Source: Pseudomonadota bacterium
GTDB taxonomy: Bacteria; Pseudomonadota; Gammaproteobacteria; Steroidobacterales; Steroidobacteraceae
Direction of reading: 5' to 3'
Length of the DNA: 33,822 nucleotides
Assembly (NCBI GenBank): GCA_021787615.1
Contig: JAJYLP010000035.1
Coordinates: forward strand, 1 to 33,822
Shown here: positions 16,804-26,330 of the stretch, in pieces
How positions within the stretch are numbered: the first letter of the stretch is position 1
Layout of the letters: the number at the start of each line of letters is the position of its first letter
Translations under genes and position numbers: made by a program
Notes under the pieces: generated by a model
The model's input: the letters and a program-made list of their open reading frames with translations, nothing else
What the model was told of the DNA's origin: nothing
Databases searched by the model: none

Positions 16804-17531
16804 GCGAGCCGGGATGCCGCATCGAGCCAGGCGCGCTGCGCCCGGCGATAGTGCGGCGGGGCGATGCGTGCCTGGTCGAGAAGGTCGCGGGCGACCGCGC
16901 GCGCCTCTTCCCTCCGGCCCTGCCGATCGAGCAGCTGCGCGTAGCGCACCGCCGCCTCCGCACCCGGATAGGCGGGCGCGAGCGTGCGGTATTCCTCGAC
17001 GGCCCGCTCAAGATTGCCCTCCTGCTCGAGAGCGCGCGCGTAGAGCAGATGCCGCTCGGGGGAGTTGAAGCCGGGGTTGTGCTGCATCAGCGCCTCGAGC
17101 GTGGCGCGCGCCGCGGGCGCATCGCCCTTGTCGAACTGCGCGTGCGCGAGCCCCAGCATGAGGTTCGGATCGTGCTCGTAAAGCCCGGTCAGGGTCTGCT
17201 GGTACTGCGCGATCGCCTCGTCGTACCGGCCGTGGCGGGCGAGCTCCTCGGCATAGCGCTGCCGGCTTGCCACATTGCCCGTCACTTGCGCTTCCCGCTC
17301 GAAGCGGCGCAGATCCCCGAATGGGTCAATGGCCTTCTTCAGGCCGCGCGCAGTGCGGTGGGCCGACCGGCTGCCGAACAGCTCCGGCACGATCTCCACC
17401 GCCGCGTACGCCAGTGCGCCAAGCAGCGGCAGGAATAACATCACCCAGACCCAGATCCAGTTCCGCCCGGTCTTGATGCAGTGGATGATCAGGGCGATGG
17501 ACAGGGCGTACGGTAGGATCAGGTACAGCAT
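16800..17531 (-). CDS. Membrane-anchored TPR protein
   Basis: 243 aa. Two hydrophobic segments at the N-terminus (about residues 1-16 and 24-47) resemble the PLDc_N-type anchor. About four TPR-like helical repeats follow over residues 75-235, for example RQRYAEELARHGRYDEAIAQ and LGLAHAQFDKGDAPAARATL. Likely a scaffold facing one side of the inner membrane; no partner is apparent. There is no Shine-Dalgarno; TAGGAT at 17541-17546 is 9 nt before the ATG, compatible with a leaderless mRNA. The gene ends against the convergent dehydrogenase gene. Confidence 0.8.
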   Translation of the reverse strand: MLYLILPYALSIALIIHCIKTGRNWIWVWVMLFLPLLGALAYAAVEIVPELFGSRSAHRTARGLKKAIDPFGDLRRFEREAQVTGNVASRQRYAEELARHGRYDEAIAQYQQTLTGLYEHDPNLMLGLAHAQFDKGDAPAARATLEALMQHNPGFNSPERHLLYARALEQEGNLERAVEEYRTLAPAYPGAEAAVRYAQLLDRQGRREEARAVARDLLDQARIAPPHYRRAQRAWLDAASRLA

Positions 17532-17610
17532 GAGCGCGGTATCCTACCGCATCCCGCCCGGGACCCGCTCGGGCGGGAGATCGTTCCGTGATGCTGATAT
17601 TCTGCCGCGC

Positions 17611-19923
17611 ATGAAAGTCCTCACGGCGGCCGGCGCGCGCCTGGGCGTGCTCGGCCTCGCGGCACTGCTCGGTGCGCACTCGCGGGTCGCCGCCGCGGCG
17701 GATGCGCCCCATTTGCCGAGACTGCGCGCCGGGGTGTACGTCGCGAACCCCGCTGCGCTGCGCCCGGGCGCTGCGCAGCGCCCGCGCATCGGGCTCGTGC
17801 TCTCCGGAGGCGGTGCGCGTGGCCTGGCTCACATCGGCGTGCTCAAGGTGTTGCAGAAGCTGCGCGTGCCGGTCGATGCGATCGCCGGCACCAGCATGGG
17901 CGCGGTGGTCGGGGGGCTGTACGCCAGCGGGCTCACTGCCGGGCAGATCGAGGCAGTGGTGCATTCGCTCAACTGGCAGGAGGCGTTCCGCGATCAGCCG
18001 CCGCGCCAGGACCTCTCGCTGCGGCGCAAGGAGGAGGACGACAACTTCCTCGTCAATTTCCGCATCGGCGTCAAGGACGGCCGCCTGGTGCTGCCGCAGG
18101 GCCTCATCGAGGGCCAGGGTCTCAGCGAGATCCTGCGCCGCCTGACGCTGCCGGTGGCGCGGATCACGAATTTCAACGATCTGCCGACGCCGTTTCGCGC
18201 CGTGGCCACCGACCTGGCGACGGGCAAGGAAGTGGTGATGAGCTCCGGGGATCTGACCACCGCCATGCGCGCGAGCATGTCGGTTCCGGGAGTGTTCGCG
18301 CCCGTGGCGCGCAACGGACGGCTGTTGATCGATGGCGGCGTGTCCGACAACGTTCCGATCGACGTCGCCCGCGCGATGGGCGTCGATGTGCTTGTCGTGG
18401 TCAACGTCAGCTACCCGCTACGCTCGCCGGTGCGCCTGAACGGCGTGGCCGGCATCAGCGCCCAGACGCTCGCGATCCTGATACAGCGCAAGTCCGACGA
18501 GCAGCTCGCCACGCTGAGCCGGCGCGACGTGCTCATCCGGCCGGGCCTGCAGGGCATCTCCTCCTTCGACTTCGGCAACGTCAACCGGCTGGTCGCCCTC
18601 GGCGAGGCGGCCGCCTGGAAGATGCGCAAGCGCCTCGAGGCGTTCTCGGTGAGCCCGGCGGCCTACCGCCGCTACCAGGAGCGCCGCGCGCGCATGCGCC
18701 GGCCGCCGCCGCGCATCGCGTTTGTCGAGGTGCAGGTCGGCTCGAGCCGCTTCTCGGCCCCCGTCGAGAAGCTCTTCAGCGGCCTTATCGGCAAGCGGCT
18801 CGATCCGAATGCGATCTCGCGGCGCATCAGCACGCTCTACGGCCAGGGCGGCTTCGATACGATCGATTACCAGCTGGTGCGCCGCGGCAGGCGCTACGGC
18901 CTGCTGATCGACGCGCGCCGCGCCGCGATCGGCCCGAACTACCTGCGCTTCGGCGTCAGCCTGCAGGATGACTTCGCAGGCGATGCGACCTATGAGGCGG
19001 CTGCCCGCTACGTCATGTCGGAGATCACCCGGCCGGGCGGGGAGTGGGTGACGGACGGGGAGATCGGCCAGACCTCCAGGCTCGCCACCGAGGTGTATCT
19101 GCCGTTCTCGAAGTTCTCCGGCTGGTTCGTTCTGCCGCACGTGTCGGTCGCGGCGAGCGATCTGCCGTTCCTGATCGGCCAGAGCGTGCGTGCGCAGTAT
19201 CGCGTGCACACGTTCAAGTACGGCCTGGATTTCGGCAAGCAGTTCGGCGACTGGGGCGAGATTCGCGCCGGGGCGTACCGCGAGCAGGGGCACTCACGGC
19301 TGACGATCGGGGATCCGAGCGACCCGGCGCTGCCGTTCCCGCCGCTGCAGAGCTTCGGCTCGCTCACCTACTTCGTGCGCTTCAGCTACGACACGCTCGA
19401 CAACATCGATTTCCCGCACTCCGGCGAGCAGGCCTCGCTGCAGTGGAGCAGCGCGCACGATGCGGTCGGCGCGGTGCCGAGCTACAACCGGGTGACGTTC
19501 AGTTTTCTCGCGGCGCACACCTGGCGTGACCGCAATACCGTGGCGTTCTCGCTCTCGGGCGGGAGCCTGCTCAATCGCGCCACCACCCTGCGCATGGAGT
19601 TTCCGCTCGGCGGGTTCCTGAACCTCTCGGGCCTGAAGCCCTACTCGCTCTACGGACCGCACTACGGCATCGCGCGGCTGCTCGTGTACCGCGAGGTCGA
19701 CCGCGGGGGACCGGGCTACCTCGGCGTGCCGATCTACCTCGGCATGTCGCTCGAGGCGGGCAACGTGTGGCAGAACATGAGCGCGGCGAAGTGGAGCGGC
19801 CTGCACAAGGATGCGAGCATCTTTCTCGGGCTCGACACCTTCCTCGGCCCGGTCTACCTCGGCAGCGGCTTCGATGACCACGGCAACCAGGCGTACTACC
19901 TGTTCCTCGGCCGCACGTTCTGA
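17611..19923 (+). CDS. Secreted patatin-like phospholipase with outer-membrane barrel (type Vd-like)
   Basis: 770 aa. Signal peptide (about residues 1-30, ending near AAAAD), then a patatin lipase domain with the oxyanion loop SGGGARG, nucleophile elbow GTSMG (Ser95) and catalytic DGG (Asp241). A POTRA-like domain begins near residue 368 ([10 protein letters not shown]), and a BamA/TpsB-type beta-barrel runs to the C-terminus, which ends in Phe as barrel proteins do. This order matches Pseudomonas PlpD-type autotransporters, which carry a phospholipase A1 to the outer membrane. The start at 17611 gives a proper signal peptide; the longer open frame overlaps the TPR gene antisense. It lacks a Shine-Dalgarno; GATATT at 17596-17601 is 9 nt upstream. 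Confidence 0.9.
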   Translation: MKVLTAAGARLGVLGLAALLGAHSRVAAAADAPHLPRLRAGVYVANPAALRPGAAQRPRIGLVLSGGGARGLAHIGVLKVLQKLRVPVDAIAGTSMGAVVGGLYASGLTAGQIEAVVHSLNWQEAFRDQPPRQDLSLRRKEEDDNFLVNFRIGVKDGRLVLPQGLIEGQGLSEILRRLTLPVARITNFNDLPTPFRAVATDLATGKEVVMSSGDLTTAMRASMSVPGVFAPVARNGRLLIDGGVSDNVPIDVARAMGVDVLVVVNVSYPLRSPVRLNGVAGISAQTLAILIQRKSDEQLATLSRRDVLIRPGLQGISSFDFGNVNRLVALGEAAAWKMRKRLEAFSVSPAAYRRYQERRARMRRPPPRIAFVEVQVGSSRFSAPVEKLFSGLIGKRLDPNAISRRISTLYGQGGFDTIDYQLVRRGRRYGLLIDARRAAIGPNYLRFGVSLQDDFAGDATYEAAARYVMSEITRPGGEWVTDGEIGQTSRLATEVYLPFSKFSGWFVLPHVSVAASDLPFLIGQSVRAQYRVHTFKYGLDFGKQFGDWGEIRAGAYREQGHSRLTIGDPSDPALPFPPLQSFGSLTYFVRFSYDTLDNIDFPHSGEQASLQWSSAHDAVGAVPSYNRVTFSFLAAHTWRDRNTVAFSLSGGSLLNRATTLRMEFPLGGFLNLSGLKPYSLYGPHYGIARLLVYREVDRGGPGYLGVPIYLGMSLEAGNVWQNMSAAKWSGLHKDASIFLGLDTFLGPVYLGSGFDDHGNQAYYLFLGRTF

Positions 19924-19945
19924 GGCGCCGCGCGCGCCCGAGCGG

Positions 19946-20212
19946 CTAGATGCCGTGGCTCCCGACGAGGTTCTCGACCTTCTCGAACTGCAGCGCCGGC
20001 TTGTCCCCGGCGCGCGAGTACAGGTGCCGCCGGCTCATCTCGGCGAGCGCCGCGTCGCGCTCGGCGGCCGTGGCGTACCAGTGCAGGCGGTGCCACTCGG
20101 GCCCCACCACCTTGCGGAACGGATCCCCGGGCAGCAGGCTGACGCGCACGCCGTAGGGCCGCTGCCGCTCGGCGGGGGGCGCTTTGAGGTTCTGGGGCTG
20201 GCTGATTCCCAT
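19946..20212 (-). CDS. Conserved-looking small hypothetical protein (88 aa)
   Basis: 88-aa soluble protein starting [21 protein letters not shown], with a central [21 protein letters not shown] segment and a [19 protein letters not shown] tail. No domain is recognised. Hydrophilicity, lack of low complexity and a sensible N-terminus suggest a real gene, and I have the impression of similar proteins in Xanthomonas relatives. There is no Shine-Dalgarno; TAAGCT at 20222-20227 lies 9 nt upstream. Divergent from msrA. Confidence 0.65.
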   Translation of the reverse strand: MGISQPQNLKAPPAERQRPYGVRVSLLPGDPFRKVVGPEWHRLHWYATAAERDAALAEMSRRHLYSRAGDKPALQFEKVENLVGSHGI

Positions 20213-20296
20213 GGCGCGCGAAGCTTACGGTGCGGGCCGCGGCAGACGCAAGGGCGCGCGGCGGAGGCGGTATCATTGGCCCGGGAGGAGTTCATC

Positions 20297-20938
20297 ATGG
20301 CGTCGTCGCACAAGAGAATGACCCTGCCACAGGCGCACGAGGCGCTGCCCGGGCGCGCCGCGGCGCTCAAGGTGCCCGCCCTGCATTACGTGAGCGGCCA
20401 TCGCATCGTGCCGCCGTTCCCGGCCGGACTGCGCGAAGCGCTGTTCGCGATGGGCTGCTTCTGGGGCGCGGAGCGGCTGTTCTGGGAGCGGCCCGGGGTG
20501 TACGCCACGGCGGTCGGCTATGCCGGCGGCGCGACGCCCAATCCGACGTACCGCGAGGTGTGCACGGGCCTGACCGGGCATGCCGAGGTCGTGCGCGTGA
20601 TCTACGATCCGGCGCGCATCGGCTACGAGGCGCTGCTGAAGGCGTTCTGGGAGTCGCACGATCCCACCCAGGGAATGCGCCAGGGGGGCGATGAGGGCAC
20701 CCAGTACCGCTCGATGATCTTTCCGGCCGATGCGGCGCAGAGCGAGGCGGCCGAGGCCTCGCGAGGCGCGTATCAGGCGCGGCTCACAGCTGCCGGCCAC
20801 GGGGCGATCACAACCGAGATCGCGCCCTGGCCGACGTTCTATTACGCCGAGGACTATCACCAGCAGTACCTGGCCAAGAATCCCGACGGCTACTGCGGGT
20901 TGGGCGGCTGCGGCGTCGCGTATTCCAGGGCGGTCTGA
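20297..20938 (+). CDS. msrA: Peptide methionine (S)-S-oxide reductase
   Basis: 213-aa MsrA that reduces the S-epimer of methionine sulfoxide, free or in protein. The catalytic site is MGCFWGAE (Cys54). EVVRVIYDP, the SHDPTQ motif and GTQYRSMIF follow in the usual order, and the C-terminal GYCGLGGCG carries two candidate resolving cysteines. The N-terminal 45 residues before the catalytic Cys match the longer E. coli-type MsrA, with no signal peptide, so it is cytosolic. The start is fixed by GGGAGGAG (20283-20290) six bases upstream. No msrB is adjacent. Confidence 0.95.
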   Translation: MASSHKRMTLPQAHEALPGRAAALKVPALHYVSGHRIVPPFPAGLREALFAMGCFWGAERLFWERPGVYATAVGYAGGATPNPTYREVCTGLTGHAEVVRVIYDPARIGYEALLKAFWESHDPTQGMRQGGDEGTQYRSMIFPADAAQSEAAEASRGAYQARLTAAGHGAITTEIAPWPTFYYAEDYHQQYLAKNPDGYCGLGGCGVAYSRAV

Positions 20939-21099
20939 GACGCCCGTGCAGCGCGCGCTGCGGCGCGCGTGATCCGCCGGGCATGAGCCGATGCCCGCGG
21001 GTGCTTGATTTTCCGCGCCCGCCACCCCGAGAATCGCCCTCGATCGCCCGCCACCGGGCGAGCCTGTTGTCGGCGGCCGCGCCGCGCTCGAGGGGATCC

Positions 21100-22416
21100 A
21101 TGTCACGTCGAAGTTGCGTCGCCTCGGCGGCGCTTGTGTGCATCTGCGCGCTCGCGCCGGGCGCGCTCCACGCGGCCGACCCCGGTGTGGTGCCGACCGC
21201 CAATTCCGGCAACACCGCGTGGCTGCTCACCGCCACGGCCCTGGTGCTGTCGATGACGCTGCCCGGCCTGATCGCCTTCTACTCGGGCCTGGTGCGCAGC
21301 AAGAACGTCCTGTCGGTGGCGATGCAGTGCTTCGCCATCGCCTGCCTGGTGAGCATTCTGTGGCTGGCGGGCGGCTATGGGCTGGCCTTCGGCCGCGGCG
21401 GGGCGCTGCAGCCGCTCATCGGCTCGCCCGCGGCGGGCTGGCTCGGCGCCATCAATCGCAACGCCCTGCACGGCACGACGCCCGTGGCCGCATTCGCGAT
21501 GTTTCAGCTGACTTTCGCGATCATCACGCCGGCGCTGGTGATCGGCGGATTCGCCGAGCGGATCAAGTTCAGCGCGGTGCTGTGGTTCTCGGGCCTGTGG
21601 CTGCTGTTGGTCTACCTGCCGGTGTGTCACTGGGTGTGGGGCGGCGGCTGGCTCGCGCGGCTCGGGGTGCTCGATTTCGCCGGCGGCATCGTGGTGCACG
21701 TCACCGCCGGCGTCGGGGCGCTGGTGAGCGCGCTGGTGCTGCGCGAGCGCAAGGGGTTCCCGCACCTCGCCATGCCGCCGCACAACATGACGCTCACCAT
21801 CGTCGGGGCAGGGATGCTCTGGGTCGGCTGGTTCGGATTCAACGGCGGCAGCGCGCTCGCGGCCAACGGCTCGGCCGCCATGGCCATTCTCGTGACGCAG
21901 CTCGGCGCCTCGGCCGGCGCGCTGGCGTGGATGAGCGCCGAGTGGCGCAAGTTCGGCAAGCCGAGCGTGCTCGGGCTCGTGACCGGAATGGTCGCGGGGC
22001 TCGGCACCATCACGCCGGCCTCCGGTTTCGTCGGGCCGCTCGGCGCGGTGGTGATCGGAGCGGTCGCGGGCCTGGTGTGTTTCTCGGCGACGCAGGTGCT
22101 CAAGCGCAGGCTGCGGATCGACGATTCGCTTGATGTCTCCCCCGTGCATGGCGTCGGCGGTGCGCTCGGCACGACGCTCACCGGCGTGTTCGTCGCAGCG
22201 CCGCTTGGCGGAATCGGCTATGCGGCCGGGATGAGCATGGGCCGTCAGGTCCTCGTGCAGCTCCTGGGTGTGGCGAGCGTGGCGCTGTGGTGTGCCGCCG
22301 TCACCTATGTGATCCTCAGTGTCCTGCAGGCCACCCTCGGGCTGCGCGTCAGCGAGGACCAGGAGCGCGAGGGGCTCGATCTCTCACAGCACGGCGAGCG
22401 CGCATACAATGAATGA
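21100..22416 (+). CDS. amt: Ammonium transporter
   Basis: 438 aa Amt/MEP/Rh-family channel. An N-terminal cleavable signal (about 1-25, ending LHAAD) is as in E. coli AmtB, then 11 membrane helices. The twin pore histidines are in GGIVVHVTAG (His200) and SPVHGVGG (His350); AERIKFSAVLWFSGLW and GWFGFNGGSAL are diagnostic. AGGGGA lies just before the ATG. The usual companion glnK (PII regulator) is absent on both sides; msrA is upstream and a small membrane protein follows, so PII control must act in trans if present. Confidence 0.93.
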   Translation: MSRRSCVASAALVCICALAPGALHAADPGVVPTANSGNTAWLLTATALVLSMTLPGLIAFYSGLVRSKNVLSVAMQCFAIACLVSILWLAGGYGLAFGRGGALQPLIGSPAAGWLGAINRNALHGTTPVAAFAMFQLTFAIITPALVIGGFAERIKFSAVLWFSGLWLLLVYLPVCHWVWGGGWLARLGVLDFAGGIVVHVTAGVGALVSALVLRERKGFPHLAMPPHNMTLTIVGAGMLWVGWFGFNGGSALAANGSAAMAILVTQLGASAGALAWMSAEWRKFGKPSVLGLVTGMVAGLGTITPASGFVGPLGAVVIGAVAGLVCFSATQVLKRRLRIDDSLDVSPVHGVGGALGTTLTGVFVAAPLGGIGYAAGMSMGRQVLVQLLGVASVALWCAAVTYVILSVLQATLGLRVSEDQEREGLDLSQHGERAYNE

Positions 22417-22487
22417 TGCGCGCGCCGCGCGCGGGGGCGCGCGGCCGTGCCGGTCACGGGGTGGATCCGTTCGTGAGGGTAATCAGC

Positions 22488-22841
22488 ATGCACATTCTGG
22501 TGATGATCCTGTTGTCGGTGCACGCGCTCGCCGGCGTGTTCTGGGTCGGCTCGACGCTGGCCCTGACGCACTCGTATTTCGAGGTGAGCGCGAAACTGTT
22601 CCGCGCGCAGATGGCCGCGGCGGCGATCGCGGTCGCGGCGGGCCTGGCGTTGTGGGGCATCGTCGTCCGCGGCGCGCAGGGCCCCATGACGCAGACTCTG
22701 GCGCTTGGGGCGGCACTGGCGCTGATCGCCGCCGGGGTGCAGGGTGCCATGCGCCGCTCGCCGGTGCGCGCGCAGCGCATCGCCGCGGTGCTGCTGTCCG
22801 GGACTGTGGTCTGCATGGTGATCGCGCCGTACGTGACCTGA
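22488..22841 (+). CDS. Small four-helix membrane protein of unknown function
   Basis: 117 aa with four hydrophobic segments, starting MHILVMILLSVHALAGVFWVG and continuing to the C-terminus. The first helix with His and Trp is reminiscent of CopD-like membrane proteins, but I would not assign a function. GAGGGT about 9 nt before 22488 supports this start. An alternative ATG at 22413 overlaps the amt stop and would add 25 Arg/Gly-rich residues, which look like non-coding. Probably co-transcribed with amt. Confidence 0.6.
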   Translation: MHILVMILLSVHALAGVFWVGSTLALTHSYFEVSAKLFRAQMAAAAIAVAAGLALWGIVVRGAQGPMTQTLALGAALALIAAGVQGAMRRSPVRAQRIAAVLLSGTVVCMVIAPYVT

Positions 22842-22911
22842 CCGGCAGCGCGCAACCGCTGATCGCGCCGAGGGTGTAACATCGCGCGACTGGGATCCGC
22901 AGGACGCTGCC

Positions 22912-23463
22912 ATGCGCCTCGTCAACGGGATTCGCCCCATGACCGCAGCCCTCGCCGCGGCGTTGCTCACGGCGCCCGCGTGGGCCGCGCCGGCATCCGT
23001 GCAGGCGGTGTGGGTGCCGCGCAAAATCCATTTCGTCTATCAGGCCTTCACTTCGTTCTACTCGTGCGACGCGCTGCGCGATGAGATCGAAAGCCTGCTC
23101 ACGAAGCTCGGCGCGCGTGAGCTGACCGTGCGCGCCGATCCGTGCCTGCGGCCGGGCGGGGTCGATCCCTACCCCGCGGTGCAGGTGACGATGCGCGTGC
23201 TGGTGCCGGCCGGCGCGAGCGCGCCGGCCGCCGCGCACGTTGCGGCGCATTGGCGCAAGGTGGTGCTCACATCGGGCGCGGAGGACTTCAACGCAGGCGG
23301 CAAGTGCGAGCTGGTCGAACAGTTCCGGCGGGCGTTTCTGCCGCTGTTTCAGGCTCGGCACGTCGACTTGCGCGCCACCTGCGTGCCGCATGAGGTCATG
23401 ATGGACACCTATCTCAGCGCTGAGGTGCTGGCTCCCGACTCCCCGCCCGCGCCCCCGCACTGA
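22912..23463 (+). CDS. Secreted hypothetical protein (183 aa)
   Basis: 183 aa with a signal peptide ending at PAWAAP (about residue 26, or 17 if the second ATG at 22939 is used). The mature part contains four Cys (SFYSCDALRDE, RADPCLRPGG, GGKCELVEQ, LRATCVPHE), likely two disulfides in the periplasm. It is Val/Arg-rich and ends in a Pro-rich tail. No domain recognised. AGGA lies about 8 nt upstream, and TAACAT near 22877 could be a -10. It converges with fsr at a 10-bp gap. Confidence 0.7.
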   Translation: MRLVNGIRPMTAALAAALLTAPAWAAPASVQAVWVPRKIHFVYQAFTSFYSCDALRDEIESLLTKLGARELTVRADPCLRPGGVDPYPAVQVTMRVLVPAGASAPAAAHVAAHWRKVVLTSGAEDFNAGGKCELVEQFRRAFLPLFQARHVDLRATCVPHEVMMDTYLSAEVLAPDSPPAPPH

Positions 23464-23473
23464 GGCTGGCGAG

Positions 23474-24700
23474 CTACTGCGCCGCCTCGCGAGGCGGCCG
23501 GTCCACCTCGGGCAGGAATCCCGCGAGCAGGCCGATCACCGGCAGCCACGCGCACAGTTCGTACACCAGATTGATGCCGGACGTGTCGGCGATGTGGCCG
23601 AGGACGGCCGCGCCGATGCCGCCCATGCCGAAGGCAAAGCCGAAGAACAGGCCGGCCACCGTGCCGGTGCGCCCGGGCAGCAGCTCCTGGGCGTACACGA
23701 TGATGGCGGGAAAGGCCGACGCCAGGATCAGGCCGATCGGCACCGTGAGGACGCCGGTCCAGAAGAGATTGGCGTGCGGCAGCAGCAGCGTGAACGGCAG
23801 CACGCCGACGATCGAGCCCCAGATCACGTACTTGCGCCCGATCCGATCTCCGATCGGCCCGCCGATGAGCGTCCCGGCGGCGACCGAGCCGAGGAACACG
23901 AACAGGTGGATCTGGGCGCTCTGGATCGACACATGGAAGCGGCTGATCAGGTACAGCGTGTAGTAGCTGGTCAGGCTCGCCAGATAGAAGTACTTGGAGA
24001 AAATGAGCGCGAGCAGCAGGCTGATCGCCACAGTCACGTGCCGGCGTGGCGGCGGCGCGGCGGCGGATGCGTCCGCCTCGCGCGGCTTGAGCCGTTGCAG
24101 GCCGTGCTTGCGGTACCAGTGTCCGACCTGAAACAGCACGAACATCCCCACCAGCGCCGCGCCCGAAAACCACATCACGCTCGACTGGCCGTACGGCAGG
24201 ACGATGAAGGCGGCGAGCAGCGGTCCGACCGAGGAGCCGAGGTTGCCCCCGACCTGGAAGAGCGACTGCGCCAGACCGTGGCGCCCGCCCGAGGCCATGC
24301 GCGCCACGCGCGAGGACTCGGGGTGGAACACCGAGGAGCCGGTGCCGATCAGCGCGGCCGCGGCGAGCAGCAGCGGGTAGGTGCGGGCGTAGGCGAGCAG
24401 CGCGAGGCCACACAAGGTGAAGCCCATCCCCATCGAGAGCGAGTAGGGGCGCGGGCGCCCGTCCGTGTAGCGCCCGACGAGCGGCTGCAGGATCGAGGCG
24501 GTGATCTGATACGTGAAGGTCACGGCCCCGATCTGTCCGAACGACAGATCGTAGTGCGCCTTGAGCATCGGATACAGCGCTGGCAGGAGCGACTGCATCA
24601 TGTCGTTCAGCAGGTGGCTGAAGCTGATCGCGGCCAGCACCGCGAAGGCGGTCTGGCTGGCGGCGCGCGCGGCGCGCGTGCTGGCGAGGGTCTCGTTCAA
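23474..24700 (-). CDS. fsr: MFS efflux transporter, fosmidomycin resistance protein type
   Basis: 408-aa, 12-helix major facilitator. It follows E. coli Fsr closely: SHLLNDMMQSLLPALYP in helix 1, GTGSSVFHPESSRVARMASG and GRHGLAQSLFQVGGN in the middle, IFSKYFYLASLTSYYTLYL, GGPIGDRIGRKYVIWGS and YAQELLPGR. Members export fosmidomycin and some other compounds; the natural substrate is unknown. The start is TTG at 24700 with GGAG seven bases upstream. It is downstream of the SYLF gene with a 131-bp gap; that gap holds a CCGCCCG/CGGGCGG hairpin (24788-24808) without a U tract. Confidence 0.92.
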   Translation of the reverse strand: MNETLASTRAARAASQTAFAVLAAISFSHLLNDMMQSLLPALYPMLKAHYDLSFGQIGAVTFTYQITASILQPLVGRYTDGRPRPYSLSMGMGFTLCGLALLAYARTYPLLLAAAALIGTGSSVFHPESSRVARMASGGRHGLAQSLFQVGGNLGSSVGPLLAAFIVLPYGQSSVMWFSGAALVGMFVLFQVGHWYRKHGLQRLKPREADASAAAPPPRRHVTVAISLLLALIFSKYFYLASLTSYYTLYLISRFHVSIQSAQIHLFVFLGSVAAGTLIGGPIGDRIGRKYVIWGSIVGVLPFTLLLPHANLFWTGVLTVPIGLILASAFPAIIVYAQELLPGRTGTVAGLFFGFAFGMGGIGAAVLGHIADTSGINLVYELCAWLPVIGLLAGFLPEVDRPPREAAQ

Positions 24701-24831
24701 GGGCGGCTCCGGCTGAGGCGGCTACTGTGCCGCATCCGCGCCGCCGGCGCTTCCCCCCTGCGGCGAGAGACCGGCCGCAATGGGACTCCGCCCGTCCGGG
24801 GCGGGCGGGGCTGTGCGGGCCGGCGCGCCGG

Positions 24832-25659
24832 TCAGTTCGGCGGGTTGCCGGCCGGCGGCTTGGCGCTCGGGGACTGCTCGTGCAGGGGGTAGGCCTGCGC
24901 CGCCGGGGCGGATGAGGGTGCCGGCTGGGCGGTGGCCGACGCTGCGGCCGCCGCCGGGGCCTCGGCGCCGGTGCCGGCGGCCGTATAGATCGCGTTCAGG
25001 AAGCGGCCCGCCGCGGAATTGTCGCTCGTGACCGACCCGGACATGATCTGCGAGGCATGCACGTGCGGCTGATGGTAGAAATCCGCGTCCGCCCCGTCGT
25101 CGACCGTCAATTCGGCGCCGCCGATTGCCACGCCCGCGAACAGCCCCTTGTTGTGCGAGTACGAATACACGGCGGCATTGAAGGTCTGCACGGTGGCGGC
25201 GGAGGCCTGCCGGCCGACGGGACCCGCCGCCACGGAGGCGGATGCCCCCAGTGTCAGCTTGCCGCCGCTCAATCCCTCGACGCCCTTGCGCGAGGTGAAC
25301 ACCAGCACCAAGTCGGTCTTCTGCACGCCCCACTGGAAGCCGAAACTGCCCCCGGTGAGGGTGATGAACACCGGGCCGGAGAAGCGGCCGTCGGGTTTGC
25401 GCACCACGAGCACGCCGTGGCCGCGGCGCGCGCCGAAGAAGAAGGCGACCTTGGTGAGCCCCGGGATCACGGCGATGCCGTAGGCGCGCTGCAGCAGCCA
25501 CTGCGGGATGCCCTGATCACGGCTGCCCTGCAGATCGTTCAACACCTGGGTGGCGAGCAGCAGCCGGCCTTCCTCCAGGGCCTGCGCGTGAGCCGCGACC
25601 GTCGCCAGTGCGAACAGCATGCCGGCCAGCGCCGTGAGCAAGCGGGAACGAATGCGCAT
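24832..25659 (-). CDS. Secreted SYLF-domain (Ysc84-like) lipid-binding protein
   Basis: 275 aa. Signal peptide (about 1-25, ending AAHAQA), then a SYLF domain: LLQRAYGIAVIPGLTKVAFFFG, GRFSGPVFITLTGGSFGFQWG, DLVLVFTSRKGVEGL, and NKGLFAGVAIGGAEL near its end. The C-terminal 60 residues are an Ala/Pro-rich, disordered-looking tail. SYLF domains bind phosphoinositides in eukaryotes; bacterial members are periplasmic or outer-membrane-associated with unclear roles. The start at 25659 is chosen because it gives the signal peptide. The frame runs far upstream, but only as antisense to the acetyltransferase. GGAG lies 11 nt upstream. Confidence 0.85.
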   Translation of the reverse strand: MRIRSRLLTALAGMLFALATVAAHAQALEEGRLLLATQVLNDLQGSRDQGIPQWLLQRAYGIAVIPGLTKVAFFFGARRGHGVLVVRKPDGRFSGPVFITLTGGSFGFQWGVQKTDLVLVFTSRKGVEGLSGGKLTLGASASVAAGPVGRQASAATVQTFNAAVYSYSHNKGLFAGVAIGGAELTVDDGADADFYHQPHVHASQIMSGSVTSDNSAAGRFLNAIYTAAGTGAEAPAAAAASATAQPAPSSAPAAQAYPLHEQSPSAKPPAGNPPN

Positions 25660-25844
25660 GTCAGGTTTACTCCAGTGCTCGGGGCCGGGGAGGATCGAGC
25701 GTGGCTCGAACGGTACGCACTGCAGTCTCGCCCTGACCCATCCCGATGCGTGAAGCTTACCGCAGACCGTGCGGCGAGGGGAGTTGATCGCGGCGGCATC
25801 GCTGCCGTTCAGCGCTCGTTCAGCGCGAGCGCGGCGGTTGACGA

Positions 25845-26330
25845 TCAGGCGGCGAGTTGCTCGAGCGCCGCGCCGCTCAGGCGGAAGATCCGCCAGTCCT
25901 GCAGCGGCTGCGCGCCGAGATTGCGGTAGAAGGCGATCGAGGGCGCGTTCCACTCGAGCACCGCCCACTCCAGGCGCGCGCAGCGCCGCTCGATGGCCAA
26001 GCGCGCCAGATGGCCGAGCAGCTGCCGCCCGACGCCCCGGCCGCGCAGGTGCGGCTTGACGTAAAGATCCTCCAGGTAGATGCCCGGCTGACCCTTGAAC
26101 GTCGAGAAGTTGTGGAAGAAGAGCGCGAAGCCGACGGGCGCGCCCTCGTGGCACGCAAACACCACCTCCGCGTAGCGGCGCTCCCCGAAGAGCCGCTCGC
26201 GAAGGTCCGCTGCGCTCGCCACCACCTCGTGCTCCAGGCGCTCGTAACGGGCGAGTTCGCGGATGAACTGCAGTATCTGCTCGCAGTCCGCCTCGACGGC
26301 CGGGCGTATTTCGATCATGGCGGTGCTCAT
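25845..26330 (-). CDS. GNAT acetyltransferase resembling spermidine/spermine acetyltransferase (SSAT)
   Basis: 161-aa single GNAT domain. The pattern IRPAVEADCEQILQFIRELA at the N-terminus, FFHNFSTFKGQPGIYLEDLY, the acetyl-CoA loop RGRGVGRQLL, and the C-terminal EWNAPSIAFYRNLGAQ closely parallels eukaryotic SSAT1/SSAT2. Bacterial proteins of this type are often annotated only as GNAT; a di- or polyamine (or thialysine) acceptor is plausible. Its ATG overlaps the ppc stop by four bases (26327-26330), so it is translated from the ppc transcript. The polyamine link fits puuBDA and aguA elsewhere in the window but is inference. Confidence 0.8.
   Translation of the reverse strand: MSTAMIEIRPAVEADCEQILQFIRELARYERLEHEVVASAADLRERLFGERRYAEVVFACHEGAPVGFALFFHNFSTFKGQPGIYLEDLYVKPHLRGRGVGRQLLGHLARLAIERRCARLEWAVLEWNAPSIAFYRNLGAQPLQDWRIFRLSGAALEQLAA

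Noticed and set aside
24788-24808. CCGCCCG/CGGGCGG hairpin between the SYLF gene and fsr as a terminator
   Set aside because: No U tract on the minus strand; could at most slow transcription.
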